Positions 1 through 8,080 of a DNA stretch of 46,766 bases are shown in pieces; position 1 is the first letter of the stretch; each line of letters starts with the position of its first letter. The DNA is taken from assembly GCA_919901565.1 (NCBI GenBank), contig CAKKPE010000005.1, positions 1 to 46,766 on the forward strand. Reading direction: 5' to 3'. Below the pieces are notes generated by a model that saw only the letters and a list, made by a program, of their open reading frames with translations, made no database searches and had not been told where the DNA came from. Position numbers and translations under genes: made by a program. The DNA is from a bacterium (GTDB lineage: Bacteria > CG2-30-53-67).

Positions 1-50
1 AGACGCTATAAGTCAATAATATTATGCTGCATTAATTATGACGCTGTGTA

Positions 51-88
51 TAAAAAGCACACATGAGCTAAAAAGCACTTGACATGAG
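51..88. repeat. 18-bp-period direct repeat upstream of the toxin gene
   Basis: TAAAAAGCAC occurs at 51-60 and again at 69-78. Each copy is followed by ACATGAG (61-67 and 82-88). The repeat lies just upstream of, and runs into, the -35 box of the toxin-antitoxin promoter, so it may be a regulator-binding array. That role is inference; the repeat itself is read directly. Confidence 0.6.
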
Positions 89-107
89 TTAACACATAGG
101 TTAACAT
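79..107 (+). promoter_or_regulatory. Promoter and probable operator of the HigBA-type operon
   Basis: TTGACA (79-84), a 17-nt spacer and TAACAT (102-107) form a good sigma-70 promoter. The palindromic hexamer GTTAAC occurs at 88-93 and 100-105, centred 12 bp apart. One copy lies in the spacer and the other overlaps the -10 box. This is where an autorepressing antitoxin would be expected to bind. The toxin ATG at 110 is only two bases past the -10 box, so the transcript would start at or inside the coding region. Confidence 0.6.
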
Positions 108-109
108 CT

Positions 110-472
110 ATGACGAAAAGGACGGTTACTTTTTACAGAACGGCTGATGGGAGATGTCCGGTACAAGAGTTTCTTGATTCCTTGCCCTCGAAGGTCGCAC
201 AGAAGGTGACATGGGTGCTCAATCTGTTGGAAGAGCTGGACGTTGTTCCGGCTTCCTACTTCAAGAAGCTTGTCGGAACGGAAGAAATCTGGGAATGCAG
301 GATTCAGTTTGGTTCAAATATCTACCGCATCTTCTGTTTCTTCGCAGGCAATTCCGTGGTTGTCCTAACTCATGGGATCATTAAGAAAAGTCAGAAAACG
401 CCGGAGCGTGAAATCGAGAGGGCAGAGGCTTACCGGAGAGATTTCCTCAGCAGGAGGCTCAAACATGAGTGA
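110..472 (+). CDS. HigB/RelE-superfamily (Gp49-like) toxin
   Basis: This 120-residue protein resembles the phage-derived Gp49-like/HigB branch of the RelE superfamily. These are small mRNA interferases that cleave mRNA on the ribosome. Visible family features are the N-terminal strand (VTFYRTADGRCPVQEFLDSL), the central IWECRIQFGSNIYRIFCFF core and the late HGIIKKSQKTPEREIERAE segment, which carries the basic residues expected at the active site. The stop overlaps the start of the downstream helix-turn-helix gene by 8 bp, so the pair is translationally coupled. Toxin-first order is typical of HigBA. No ribosome-binding site is evident before the ATG, which agrees with a leaderless transcript. 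Function is inferred from family and context. Confidence 0.85.
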   Translation: MTKRTVTFYRTADGRCPVQEFLDSLPSKVAQKVTWVLNLLEELDVVPASYFKKLVGTEEIWECRIQFGSNIYRIFCFFAGNSVVVLTHGIIKKSQKTPEREIERAEAYRRDFLSRRLKHE

Positions 473-740
473 CCTCAAAAGATACATAAAGGCCAGGAAA
501 AAGAGGGATAGGAAATTTGCCCAGGGCTTTGATGAGGGCTATGACCGGTTCAAAATCGGGATGATACTTCGTGAGGCGCGGGAGGCGGCTGGACTGACCC
601 AGGAAGAACTCGCCCGGAGATTGAGGACCAAGAAAACCGCGATTTCCCGAATCGAGAACCATGCAGAAGACATCAAGCTTTCAACGTTGGAACGTGTTGC
701 TGCAGCTTTGGGAAAGCGCTTGCAGGTGAGCATCGCTTGA
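465..740 (+). CDS. XRE-family helix-turn-helix antitoxin (HigA type)
   Basis: This 91-residue protein has a basic N-terminus (about residues 1-25) and a Cro/C1-type helix-turn-helix (about 28-85) with the recognisable LTQEELARRL and AISRIEN helices. It should neutralise the upstream toxin and repress the shared promoter. I chose the ATG at 465 because AGGAGG (452-457) sits 7 bases before it. An open frame extends upstream to 372 but runs inside the toxin gene and adds a low-complexity basic stretch. No separate promoter is seen, so antitoxin supply depends on the operon promoter. Confidence 0.85.
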   Translation: MSDLKRYIKARKKRDRKFAQGFDEGYDRFKIGMILREAREAAGLTQEELARRLRTKKTAISRIENHAEDIKLSTLERVAAALGKRLQVSIA

Positions 741-804
741 AAACAATCCGTTTTTTCGCGTTTCTGCGTAGAACCTGACTGGGATACGGCGTCAAAAAGG
801 GGGA

Positions 805-1305
805 TTATTTCTTTCGTAAAATTTCTTTTTCAATCAGGTCGGCGACCCCTTGGACATTGTCCATGGTAAAGACGGAGAATGGTGCTTTGGGATACGATCC
901 GTCCGTGACCAGGGCAAAGGGAGATGACCCCTGTATAAAAAGGGGTTCAGGATGCCCCGCTCCGGTCCGGAAGATCTCGATTCTCGGCAGGTCATCTCCT
1001 TTGTACCCTTCAATCAGGACCAGGTCCACATCCCTGAAATAGCTGAGAACCTCCTGCAGGGGGAGTTCCTGCTTCTGTTTCCGGATCAGGGCCATCTGGT
1101 TGGGGGCATTGATGATCACCACGTCCGCTCCGGCCTCGCGCAGACGGAAAGAGTCCTTGCCGGGCTGATCTATGTCGATGGTATGATGCGCGTGCTTGAC
1201 CACACCAAGGCGGTAACCCCGGCCAGTGAGGACCGGGATGAGTTTTTCCAGGAAGGTGGTCTTGCCCGTGCCGCTCCGGGCTACAATGGAAACAGCGGGG
1301 ATCAT
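805..1305 (-). CDS. mobB: MobB-like molybdopterin-guanine dinucleotide biosynthesis adaptor
   Basis: This 166-residue P-loop GTPase of the MobB family helps form or deliver the guanine dinucleotide molybdenum cofactor. A Walker A (ARSGTGKT, residues 9-16) has Ala in place of the first Gly, which the A/G-x4-GK-T/S pattern allows. The GVVKHAHH segment follows, then DSFRLREAGADVVII and LVLIEGYKGDDLPRIEIFR, all characteristic of MobB. CAGGAG lies 6 bases before the ATG. It is monocistronic and converges on the toxin-antitoxin pair. The only molybdoenzyme in the window, at 12.2-13.3 kb, belongs to a family that uses undecorated molybdopterin, so MobB probably serves other enzymes elsewhere in the genome. 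Confidence 0.85.
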   Translation of the reverse strand: MIPAVSIVARSGTGKTTFLEKLIPVLTGRGYRLGVVKHAHHTIDIDQPGKDSFRLREAGADVVIINAPNQMALIRKQKQELPLQEVLSYFRDVDLVLIEGYKGDDLPRIEIFRTGAGHPEPLFIQGSSPFALVTDGSYPKAPFSVFTMDNVQGVADLIEKEILRKK

Positions 1306-1332
1306 AAACGCTCCTGATTGAAGGCGAAAAGT

Positions 1333-1361
1333 ATCTTAGGTGGATCGGCGGGGAATGTCAA
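1333..1361 (-). promoter_or_regulatory. Probable sigma-70 promoter of mobB
   Basis: On the minus strand TTGACA (1361-1356) is separated by 17 bases from TAAGAT (1338-1333). This is about 28 bases before the mobB ATG. The -35 is a perfect consensus match and the -10 matches four of six positions. Confidence 0.5.
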
Positions 1362-1439
1362 GAAAGAGCAGTGGCTGAATTTGTAAGGGTTTTTCAAGCA
1401 GGCCTTAAAAAAACCGGACAAAAAAAATGTGATTATGTC

Positions 1440-1468
1440 TTGACGGGACGGGGATGATCCGTTAATAT
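1440..1468 (+). promoter_or_regulatory. Probable sigma-70 promoter of the DUF47-pit operon
   Basis: TTGACG (1440-1445), a 17-nt spacer and TAATAT (1463-1468) lie about 95 bases before the first gene. I see no convincing Pho box, so phosphate-starvation control is not supported by this stretch alone. Confidence 0.5.
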
Positions 1469-1563
1469 CTTCACGTCTTTTAGAATATCTGAAACAAACA
1501 ACAAACAACCAAGAAAGCCGGAAGGCCTCATCCGGCGCCTGGTGTTTCCGAAAAGGTAAAAAT

Positions 1564-2181
1564 ATGAAAATTTTTCCAAAACAGGTCGATTTTTTTGAGA
1601 TTTTTGATGAAGCCTCGGATAATGTCAATGAGGCGGCCTCTCATCTCGTGGAGCTTTTCACCGACTTCAGCCTTCTTGACGAAAAGATAAAAAAGATCTA
1701 TGACCTCGAGCAGAAAGGGGATACCCTGACGCACGAGGTCATGAAAAGACTGAATATGACCTTCATCACGCCGATCGACCGGGAGGACATTCATACCCTG
1801 GCCGCCCGCCTGGACGATGTTCTGGACCTGATCTGGGGGGCCGTGGACCGCTTAAGCGTCTTCCGGATCAAGGCCGGCACCCCGCAGGCCCTTGAGCTTG
1901 CAAAGGTGCTCCACAAGACGACCGAATCCATTGCCCGGGCAATGGATTATCTTAAGGAAAAGAAATATTCCTTTGTTTCAGACACCTGCATTGAGATCAA
2001 CCGGCTGGAAAACCAGATGGACCGGATCTTCAGGGATGCCCTGGGAAAACTCTTTGATGACATCAAGGACCCTTTGATGATCATCAAGTGGAAAGAGATC
2101 TACGAGCACCTTGAAGATGCATCGGACCGTTGTGAGGATGTGGCCAATACCCTTGAGAGCATCGTCTTAAAATATGCTTGA
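1564..2181 (+). CDS. DUF47/PhoU-like phosphate transport accessory protein
   Basis: This 205-residue, mostly helical protein belongs to the DUF47 (TIGR00153, PhoU-like) family. Family features are the N-terminal FFEIFDEASDNVNEAA helix, the conserved EQKGDTLTHEVMKRLNMTFITPIDREDIH block (starting about residue 49) and the C-terminal EIYEHLEDASDRCEDVANTLE motif. Members are usually encoded beside Pit transporters and are thought to modulate low-affinity phosphate uptake, with metal clusters bound at the acidic motifs. The last 8 bases overlap the transporter gene, so the two are translationally coupled. It is not the PhoU of a pst operon, since no pst genes are present. Confidence 0.9.
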   Translation: MKIFPKQVDFFEIFDEASDNVNEAASHLVELFTDFSLLDEKIKKIYDLEQKGDTLTHEVMKRLNMTFITPIDREDIHTLAARLDDVLDLIWGAVDRLSVFRIKAGTPQALELAKVLHKTTESIARAMDYLKEKKYSFVSDTCIEINRLENQMDRIFRDALGKLFDDIKDPLMIIKWKEIYEHLEDASDRCEDVANTLESIVLKYA

Positions 2182-3157
2182 AGCTATTTTTATCATCGTG
2201 TTTCTGGCCGTTCTCTTTGATATCAGCAACGGCTGGAACGATTCTGCCAATGCCATTGCCACGGTTGTCTCGACCCGGGTGCTCAGCCCTTTACAGGCAG
2301 TAACCCTCTCCGCCTTCATGAATATTCTGGGGGCGTTTTCATCAACAGCTGTTGCCAAGACCATTGGCAGTGGAATCGTGGCCCCGGCTTCCGTCTCCAA
2401 TGTAGTGGTGGGTTCCGCCCTGCTCTCGAGCTTTCTATGGAACTCAGCCATGACAGTTATCGGCATGCCTGTGAGCGCCTCCCATGCCCTGATCGGGAGC
2501 CTGATGGGAGCGGCCGTGGCCTTCAAGGGAATGGGGATCCTGCAATATGCGGGACTGACCAAGATCTTTCTGGCGCTTCTGATCTCTCCGATCTTTGGGA
2601 TACTGGGAGGCTATTGTCTGATGAAGGCGATCCTTGCATTCTTCGGTACCCGTTCTCCTGGCAAAATCAACAAGGTCTTCGGCAGGCTCCAGATCGTCTC
2701 ATCCGCCTTCATGGCCTTTTCCCACGGCTCCAATGACGCCCAGAAGGTCATGGGGATCATCACCCTGTCCATGGTCAGCGGAGGCTTTCTGCATTCCCTT
2801 GAGGTCCCTTTCTGGGTCATCCTTGTCTGCGCCATGGCCATGGGGCTGGGGACGGCCATGGGAGGCTGGCGGGTAATCAAGACCCTCGGCGTACAGATGC
2901 TGAAGCTGCAACCCATCCACGGATTTGCGGCCGAGACATCGGCAAGCCTGATCATCATCGTGGCCAGCTTCCTCGGCCTTCCGGTCAGCACTACCCATGT
3001 CATCTCCACCAGCATCATGGGGGTCGGGGCCACTCAAAGGATCAGGGCTGTCCGCTGGGGTGTGGCGGGAAAGATCGTTATGGCGTGGCTTTTTACCCTC
3101 CCCATGAGCATCGTCATGGCGTGGCTGATCTGCAAGGCCTTGCTCCGAATCTTTTAA
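2174..3157 (+). CDS. pit: PiT-family inorganic phosphate transporter
   Basis: This 327-residue integral membrane protein has about ten hydrophobic segments. It carries the duplicated PiT signatures GWNDSANA (residues 20-27) and GSNDAQKVMG (185-194), one in each half, as expected of the inverted-repeat PiT fold. PiT proteins import phosphate, often as a metal-phosphate complex, coupled to protons or sodium. The length fits compact bacterial and archaeal Pit proteins rather than the longer E. coli PitA. It overlaps the DUF47 gene by 8 bp and ends 43 bp before the convergent DoxX gene. No strong terminator is visible between them. Confidence 0.92.
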   Translation: MLEAIFIIVFLAVLFDISNGWNDSANAIATVVSTRVLSPLQAVTLSAFMNILGAFSSTAVAKTIGSGIVAPASVSNVVVGSALLSSFLWNSAMTVIGMPVSASHALIGSLMGAAVAFKGMGILQYAGLTKIFLALLISPIFGILGGYCLMKAILAFFGTRSPGKINKVFGRLQIVSSAFMAFSHGSNDAQKVMGIITLSMVSGGFLHSLEVPFWVILVCAMAMGLGTAMGGWRVIKTLGVQMLKLQPIHGFAAETSASLIIIVASFLGLPVSTTHVISTSIMGVGATQRIRAVRWGVAGKIVMAWLFTLPMSIVMAWLICKALLRIF

Positions 3158-3200
3158 TCATCTGCCGCAGAACACGATACAGTCCATTCATCTCACCCGG

Positions 3201-3653
3201 TTATTTTCGGATTTTTCCCGAAAGAGCCCTGTCCATTGACCAGAGGCCGCCCCCCTTGATCATCAGGGCGAGGGCAATGGCCGCGGCCAGGATATGGTAC
3301 TCGAACCCTTCACCCTTCTGGTCCCCGAACCAGTTCATGAAAAAACCGTTCTGGAAATGAATCATATAAACAGCCACGGCCATGACGCAGGCGATGCCGA
3401 ACGCGGCGACCCGGGTCAGCAACCCGACGATCAGCCCCAGGGCCCCGAGGAATTCCGCCATGATGGCCAGAAAAGCGAAGAGAGCGGGGATCCCCAGAGA
3501 ACCCGTGAAACTGTTCATGGTCCCTGCAAAGCCGTGACCCCCAAACCAGCCAAGGACCTTCTGCGCGCCGTGCGGGAAGAAGACGATCCCGAGCAGGACT
3601 CGAAGGACAAGGGCGGATATGTCCTTGTCTGTGCGAAGTAATGTGCGTAACAT
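3201..3653 (-). CDS. DoxX-family membrane protein
   Basis: This protein of about 150 residues has four predicted membrane segments and the DoxX features LRVLLGIVFFPHGAQKVLGWFGG, then FLAIMAEFLGALGLIVGLLTR, and a C-terminal ALMIKGGGLWSMDR. DoxX members are poorly defined; some link to quinone or thiosulfate metabolism and redox stress, but nothing nearby assigns a role. I chose the start at 3653 because AGGGAG (minus strand, 3666-3661) lies 7 bases upstream. An in-frame ATG at 3683 would add ten residues. Confidence 0.85.
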   Translation of the reverse strand: MLRTLLRTDKDISALVLRVLLGIVFFPHGAQKVLGWFGGHGFAGTMNSFTGSLGIPALFAFLAIMAEFLGALGLIVGLLTRVAAFGIACVMAVAVYMIHFQNGFFMNWFGDQKGEGFEYHILAAAIALALMIKGGGLWSMDRALSGKIRK

Positions 3654-3713
3654 AAATGGCCTCCCTGAAAACAAGCGGTACATAAAAACGGATTCAGCCG
3701 ATACCTGGTTACA

Positions 3714-3742
3714 ATTAAGTCAGAAGGCGGGTAAAATGTCAA
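3714..3742 (-). promoter_or_regulatory. Probable promoter of the DoxX gene
   Basis: On the minus strand TTGACA (3742-3737), a 17-nt spacer and CTTAAT (3719-3714) form a plausible promoter. Its -35 box lies at the very 3' end of the upstream methyltransferase gene. Transcription would then start near 3707. Confidence 0.4.
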
Positions 3743-4914
3743 GGCGGCGTGGGTTGTGACGGGCCTGTTTTTTCCCTGCTTCCCTGATACAGCTCGTATT
3801 CAAGGAGTCTGCATTCGATTTCGCTGTTGTAAAAAGGGATTTTTCTTTTTGCCTTCAGTCCGACCTTTTTGGCCAGTCCGGGGTTGCCGGTAAAAATATA
3901 TCCGGTATAGCCTTTGCATCTCTGTTTGAAAAAATCGCCTATCCCCCTGTAGGTGGCTTCGAGTGCCTCGGTCTTTCCCATCCTCTCGCCGTACTCGGGA
4001 TTGAGCACAACCACGCCGCCGCCCTCCGGGACCGGAGTTTCCGAGTAGTCGCCTGCGTGGAATTCGATCAGATGCTCAACCCCGGCATAGGCTGCGTTCT
4101 TCTTCGCTCCCTCAATGGCTTTATGACTGATATCTGTGGCGATGATCCTGCCGTTCAGGGTTTTTTTTACTTCTTTTTTTGCTTCCCGGCACAGGGCATT
4201 CCATAAAGAAATATTAAACCCCTTCAGGTGCATGAACCCGAAATTGTCCCTCAACAGTCCGGGGGGGCTGTTCAGCCCGATCAAAGCGGCCTCAATGGCC
4301 AGTGTCCCGCTGCCGCACATGGGGTTGATAAAATTCCCGCTGCCGTCCCATCCTGTTGTCAGGACCACGGCGGCCGCAAGCGTCTCCTGCATCGGCGCTT
4401 TCAGTGGGATCTTTCTGTATCCTCTTCTTGAAAGGGGTTCCCCCGAAGTGTCCAGATAGACCGAACAGTGATCCCCTTTCCAGTAGAGATGGGCCACGGT
4501 CCGGCCTCTCTCCGGGCCTGAATCCGGCCGCTGCCCGCGTTTTTGCTTTATCCGGTCCACAATGGCATCCTTGCACTTGACATTGGCATAGCGTGAATCT
4601 CTGATGCTCGGATTGTCCACGCTGGATGTCACGCACAGGTACCCATCTTCGGCGATGTAATCTTCCCAGTTTATTTCCGAGATTTTGCTGTAGAGGTCTT
4701 CACCGTCTCCGGCTTCAAATTCCCTGACGAGAAAGAGCACGCGGTGCCCCGTCCGGAGGAAGAGGTTCAGCTTCATGGTATCCTCAAGGATCCCTTCGGT
4801 GGCAACGCTTGAAACCGTCTCGAACATGACCGGGAAACCAAGGGCAAGGATTTCCTGTTTAAGGTAAGGGGGGATCGCCTTGGGGCATGTGACCATGATC
4901 CTGTTTTTTCTCAT
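3739..4914 (-). CDS. THUMP-domain class I RNA methyltransferase (RlmL-like)
   Basis: About 391 residues. The N-terminal ferredoxin-like plus THUMP region spans roughly 5-155, followed by a Rossmann methyltransferase. Motif I is NPMCGSGT (197-204), with IIATDIS near 258 for the SAM ribose. The catalytic motif reads NPEYGER (305-311) where the usual form is NPPYGER. The family methylates guanine N2 in rRNA (as RlmL, G2445 of 23S rRNA) or tRNA, and was long annotated as N6-adenine DNA methylase. I prefer the ATG at 4914 because the upstream in-frame extension to 4977 has no homology features. It lacks the second methyltransferase domain (RlmK) of E. coli RlmL. Confidence 0.85.
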   Translation of the reverse strand: MRKNRIMVTCPKAIPPYLKQEILALGFPVMFETVSSVATEGILEDTMKLNLFLRTGHRVLFLVREFEAGDGEDLYSKISEINWEDYIAEDGYLCVTSSVDNPSIRDSRYANVKCKDAIVDRIKQKRGQRPDSGPERGRTVAHLYWKGDHCSVYLDTSGEPLSRRGYRKIPLKAPMQETLAAAVVLTTGWDGSGNFINPMCGSGTLAIEAALIGLNSPPGLLRDNFGFMHLKGFNISLWNALCREAKKEVKKTLNGRIIATDISHKAIEGAKKNAAYAGVEHLIEFHAGDYSETPVPEGGGVVVLNPEYGERMGKTEALEATYRGIGDFFKQRCKGYTGYIFTGNPGLAKKVGLKAKRKIPFYNSEIECRLLEYELYQGSREKTGPSQPTPP

Positions 4915-5082
4915 CTTTATCCACCCTGACAGGCTGCGGTTTGACCCGGCCTGCAGACCGCAAGCTGAACTATACAAAGAATCATCCGTAAAAGCACGGC
5001 TTATAACCTATAATAAGGACAGCAGCGTGTCAAAAAGAATTTAAGATTGCGTTTTGAACGGTTTTTCATATATGTTACACCC

Positions 5083-5111
5083 TTGACAAAATTCCTGGAG
5101 TAAGGTGTTAT
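5083..5111 (+). promoter_or_regulatory. Probable promoter of the M16 protease gene
   Basis: TTGACA (5083-5088), a 17-nt spacer and TGTTAT (5106-5111) lie upstream of the protease start at 5148. Just before it, TTGAACGGTTT (5054-5064) matches the core of the repeat family seen around ftsQ. Confidence 0.5.
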
Positions 5112-5147
5112 CTGTTACAGATGTTTACTGAAGACGGAGGAAATCAT

Positions 5148-7853
5148 ATGGCACGGAGATTGTGGACGCTTTTGGGGATGATGCTGATTTTCTGGGGACT
5201 GATCCGCCCGGAGGTTTGCAGTGCCGCTGGCACGGGTTCTGCGGGATACAAGGAGGTTCTGCGTATGGAGGGTCTTACCAAGATTTTGCTGGACAATGGT
5301 CTTTCCGTGGTTATCTTTGAAAATCATGCCGCGCCTGTGGTGGCACTGCAGGTCTGGGTCAAGGTAGGGAGCCGTTATGAAATGGACGACCAGGCCGGGA
5401 TCTCCCACGTGTTTGAGCATATGCTCTTCAAGGGAACGAAAAAACTGGGTGTGGGGGAAATCGCACGGGAAGTGGAGACCGCCGGAGGGAACATCAATGC
5501 CTACACCTCCTTTGACCACACGGTCTATCACCTAACTTTGGCCAGCCGGTACTTTGATGTGGGTCTGGACGTGCTTTCCGATGCCGTTCAGAACTCTTCT
5601 TTTGATCCGGGCGAACTGGCCCGGGAATCCGAGGTGGTGCTGGAAGAGCTCAAGCGGTCGAAGGATGACCAGGACCAGGTGGCGGGCATCAAGATGTTCG
5701 AGACGGCCTATACGGTCCACCCCTACCGCAGGCCCGTGATCGGTTACGAAAAAACCTTTATGGGACTCACACGAGACCGGTATCTCAACTATTTCCATCA
5801 ATGGTATGTGCCGAACAATATGAGCCTGATCGTGGTCGGGGACATCAAGGCCGAGGAGGTGATTCCCCGGATCGTGAAGGCCTTCAGTGGTTACGCCCCG
5901 AATTCGAACCTGTCTCATGAGGTTCCGCAGGAGCCGGAGCAGAAGGAGACCCGGACTGCGGTCACGAGGATGGAGACCAGCCAGACCTATCTGAACCTGG
6001 GCTACCATATCTCCAGCCTTCGTGATCCTCGGAATCCCGCCCTGGACCTCCTCGGGATGATCCTGGGGCAGGGCGAGACCTCCAGGCTCTACCGGGAGGT
6101 GAAGCGGGAAAAGGAACTGGTGCGCAGCATTTATTCCTATGCCTTCACACCCATGGACCCGGGGATTCTGATGATCGATGCCACGCTGGATGTTGAGAAG
6201 ATCGAAGAGGCCCTCAGGGAGACGTTGCGGCAGGTCCACCGCCTCCAGGTGGAGCCGGTGAGCGAGGAAGAACTCTTCCGGGCAAGGACCAATGTGGAGA
6301 GCGACTTCATTTACAGCAAGGAGTCCATGGAGGGCCAGGCCAGAAAGATCGGCTATTACGAATCCGACTTCGGTGACCCTTTTTATCAGAAAACCTATCT
6401 CAAGGGGATCGCCTCGGTCACCCCGCAGGAGATCATGGACCTGGCCAGGACCTATCTGCGGCCCGAAAACCTGACCGTTTCCCTCCTGCTCGCCCCGGAC
6501 CAGCGGGCCGACCTCAATGCCGAAAGTCTGAAGACGATGGTGGGAGAGATCACCCGGGAGATCGAAAAGGAGTCCCGTCCGGCCAAAGTTGGGGAAGAAG
6601 GCCTGCCGCGGAAGCTCGTCCTTGCAAACGGCATCCGGCTGATCGTCAAGGAGAATCATGCGGTCCCCACGGTCTCGGTGAAGGTCGTCTTCCCGGGGGC
6701 GCAGCGTTACGAGACCGAGGCAACGAGCGGTCTCTACAATTTCATCGCTTCCATGCTGGAGCGGGGTACGGACAAACGCAAAGCCTCGGAGATCTCTGCG
6801 GAAATAGAGGACATGGCCGGGAGCGTGAGCGGTTTCTCCGGACGGAACAGCTTCGGCGCTGAGCTGACGATCCTGAGCCGGCATTTTTCCAGAGGCATGC
6901 ATATTCTTTCGGATATTCTCCTGCATCCATCCTTTGATCCATCCGAGATGGAGAAGGTCAGGCAGGATATCCTGACCGATATCAAACAGCAGGAGGATAT
7001 CCTGACCCAGAGGGCCGGGAACCTCTTTCGCAGGACCCTGTATCAGACCCACCCCTATCGCATGCGGGTCATGGGAGAGGAGCAGACGGTCAAGGGGTTC
7101 ACGCAAACAGATCTGAAAAAAGCCTATTTTGATTCGATCTCTCCGGACCGGATGGTGATCGCCGTTGTGGGAGACATCACGGAAAAGGAAGCGGTTGCAG
7201 TGGTTGAGGATCTCTTCGGAAAGATGGAGAAAAACAAGCTCATCGAGCCGGACATCAAACAGGAGAAACCTCAGGACCAGGTGCGGGAAAGCCTGGAGAT
7301 CGCAGACCGGCAGCAGGCCCATATGATCCTCGGTTTCCTCGGGACCACGGTCACCTCCGATGACCGGTATCCTCTTGAGGTTTTGAACAACGTACTGGCC
7401 GGGCAGGGCGGACGGCTCTTTTTGGAGCTCCGGGACAAGAAAAGCCTGGCCTATGCAGTGACCTCCTTTACCCAGGAGGGTGTGGATCCGGGATTCTTCG
7501 CTGCCTATATCGGATGCAGCCCGGAGAAACTCGTCGAGGCCAAACAAGGGATCATTGCCGAGCTTCGCCGCATCCGCGAGGAAAAGGTTTCCAAGGACGA
7601 GATGGATCGTTCCAGGAAGAACCTGATCGGTCAGTTTGAAATTGATCTCCAGACCAACGGGGCCATGGCCTCCTCCCTGGTCTTTGATGAGCTGTACGGA
7701 AACGGTTTTGATGCCTACAGAAAGTATGCGGAACGGATCGGGAAGGTCACGGCAAAGGACGTGCAACGGATCGCCAAGAAGTATATCGATCTCACGAGAT
7801 ATACGGTAGCCGTGGTGGCCCCTGGGCCGGAAGATGAAAAGAAAAAAGAATAG
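5148..7853 (+). CDS. Secreted two-domain M16 zinc metalloprotease (pitrilysin/insulinase family)
   Basis: 901 residues from the ATG at 5148, which follows GGAGG (5136-5140) by 7 bases. A signal peptide covers about residues 1-27 with probable cleavage after CSA. The first M16 pair has the inverted zinc motif HVFEH (H87, E90 catalytic, H91), and the third zinc ligand is probably E167 in the SEVVLEEL helix. The second M16 pair starts near residue 485 (LPRKLVLANG). At the matching place it reads LYNFIASMLERGT, with no HxxEH, so this half is structural, as in other fused M16 proteins. It probably degrades peptides in the periplasm. It stands alone between a methyltransferase and trpE. Confidence 0.92.
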   Translation: MARRLWTLLGMMLIFWGLIRPEVCSAAGTGSAGYKEVLRMEGLTKILLDNGLSVVIFENHAAPVVALQVWVKVGSRYEMDDQAGISHVFEHMLFKGTKKLGVGEIAREVETAGGNINAYTSFDHTVYHLTLASRYFDVGLDVLSDAVQNSSFDPGELARESEVVLEELKRSKDDQDQVAGIKMFETAYTVHPYRRPVIGYEKTFMGLTRDRYLNYFHQWYVPNNMSLIVVGDIKAEEVIPRIVKAFSGYAPNSNLSHEVPQEPEQKETRTAVTRMETSQTYLNLGYHISSLRDPRNPALDLLGMILGQGETSRLYREVKREKELVRSIYSYAFTPMDPGILMIDATLDVEKIEEALRETLRQVHRLQVEPVSEEELFRARTNVESDFIYSKESMEGQARKIGYYESDFGDPFYQKTYLKGIASVTPQEIMDLARTYLRPENLTVSLLLAPDQRADLNAESLKTMVGEITREIEKESRPAKVGEEGLPRKLVLANGIRLIVKENHAVPTVSVKVVFPGAQRYETEATSGLYNFIASMLERGTDKRKASEISAEIEDMAGSVSGFSGRNSFGAELTILSRHFSRGMHILSDILLHPSFDPSEMEKVRQDILTDIKQQEDILTQRAGNLFRRTLYQTHPYRMRVMGEEQTVKGFTQTDLKKAYFDSISPDRMVIAVVGDITEKEAVAVVEDLFGKMEKNKLIEPDIKQEKPQDQVRESLEIADRQQAHMILGFLGTTVTSDDRYPLEVLNNVLAGQGGRLFLELRDKKSLAYAVTSFTQEGVDPGFFAAYIGCSPEKLVEAKQGIIAELRRIREEKVSKDEMDRSRKNLIGQFEIDLQTNGAMASSLVFDELYGNGFDAYRKYAERIGKVTAKDVQRIAKKYIDLTRYTVAVVAPGPEDEKKKE

Positions 7854-7877
7854 AGCAAATAGCAAATAGCAAAATTT

Positions 7878-7972
7878 CCCTCGCCCCATGAATGGGGAGA
7901 GGGGAAGGGTGAGGGGTTGACAGGAAAGAGCCCCCTCATCCTAACCTTCTCCCCAAAAGGGAGAAGGAACAT
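7878..7972. repeat. Imperfect inverted repeat of the CTCACCC/GGGGAGAGGGG type
   Basis: The left arm (7878-7916) includes GGGGAGAGGGGAAGGGTGAG. The right arm (7931-7970) has the imperfect reverse complement, including CCCTCATCCTAACCTTCTCC. The left arm also has its own small stem, CCCCAT/ATGGGG. Sequences of this kind are common dispersed intergenic repeats in proteobacteria and related phyla. It could fold in RNA and end the protease transcript, but no T-run follows either arm. Confidence 0.7.
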
Positions 7973-8080
7973 GAAGGAAGAGATCAAGATTACGACACAA
8001 TCTCCCGGCGGGAGGGGATTTACCCGTTATAAGTTCCGGCGGCCAATAGACATCCCGTTCCATAAAGAATAGCGGGGTAA

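Noticed and set aside
1440-1563. Pho box before the DUF47-pit operon
   Set aside because: No pair of CTGTCAT-like 7-mers with 4-bp spacing was found.
5532-7889. 785-codon open frame on the minus strand opposite the M16 protease
   Set aside because: It runs antisense to a protein with clear motifs and signal peptide. Its own translation has no domain features and is rich in residues arising from the complement of common codons.
7917-7951. trpE promoter starting with the TTGACA at 7917-7922
   Set aside because: The hexamer lies in the inverted repeat and no acceptable -10 box lies 16-18 bases downstream.
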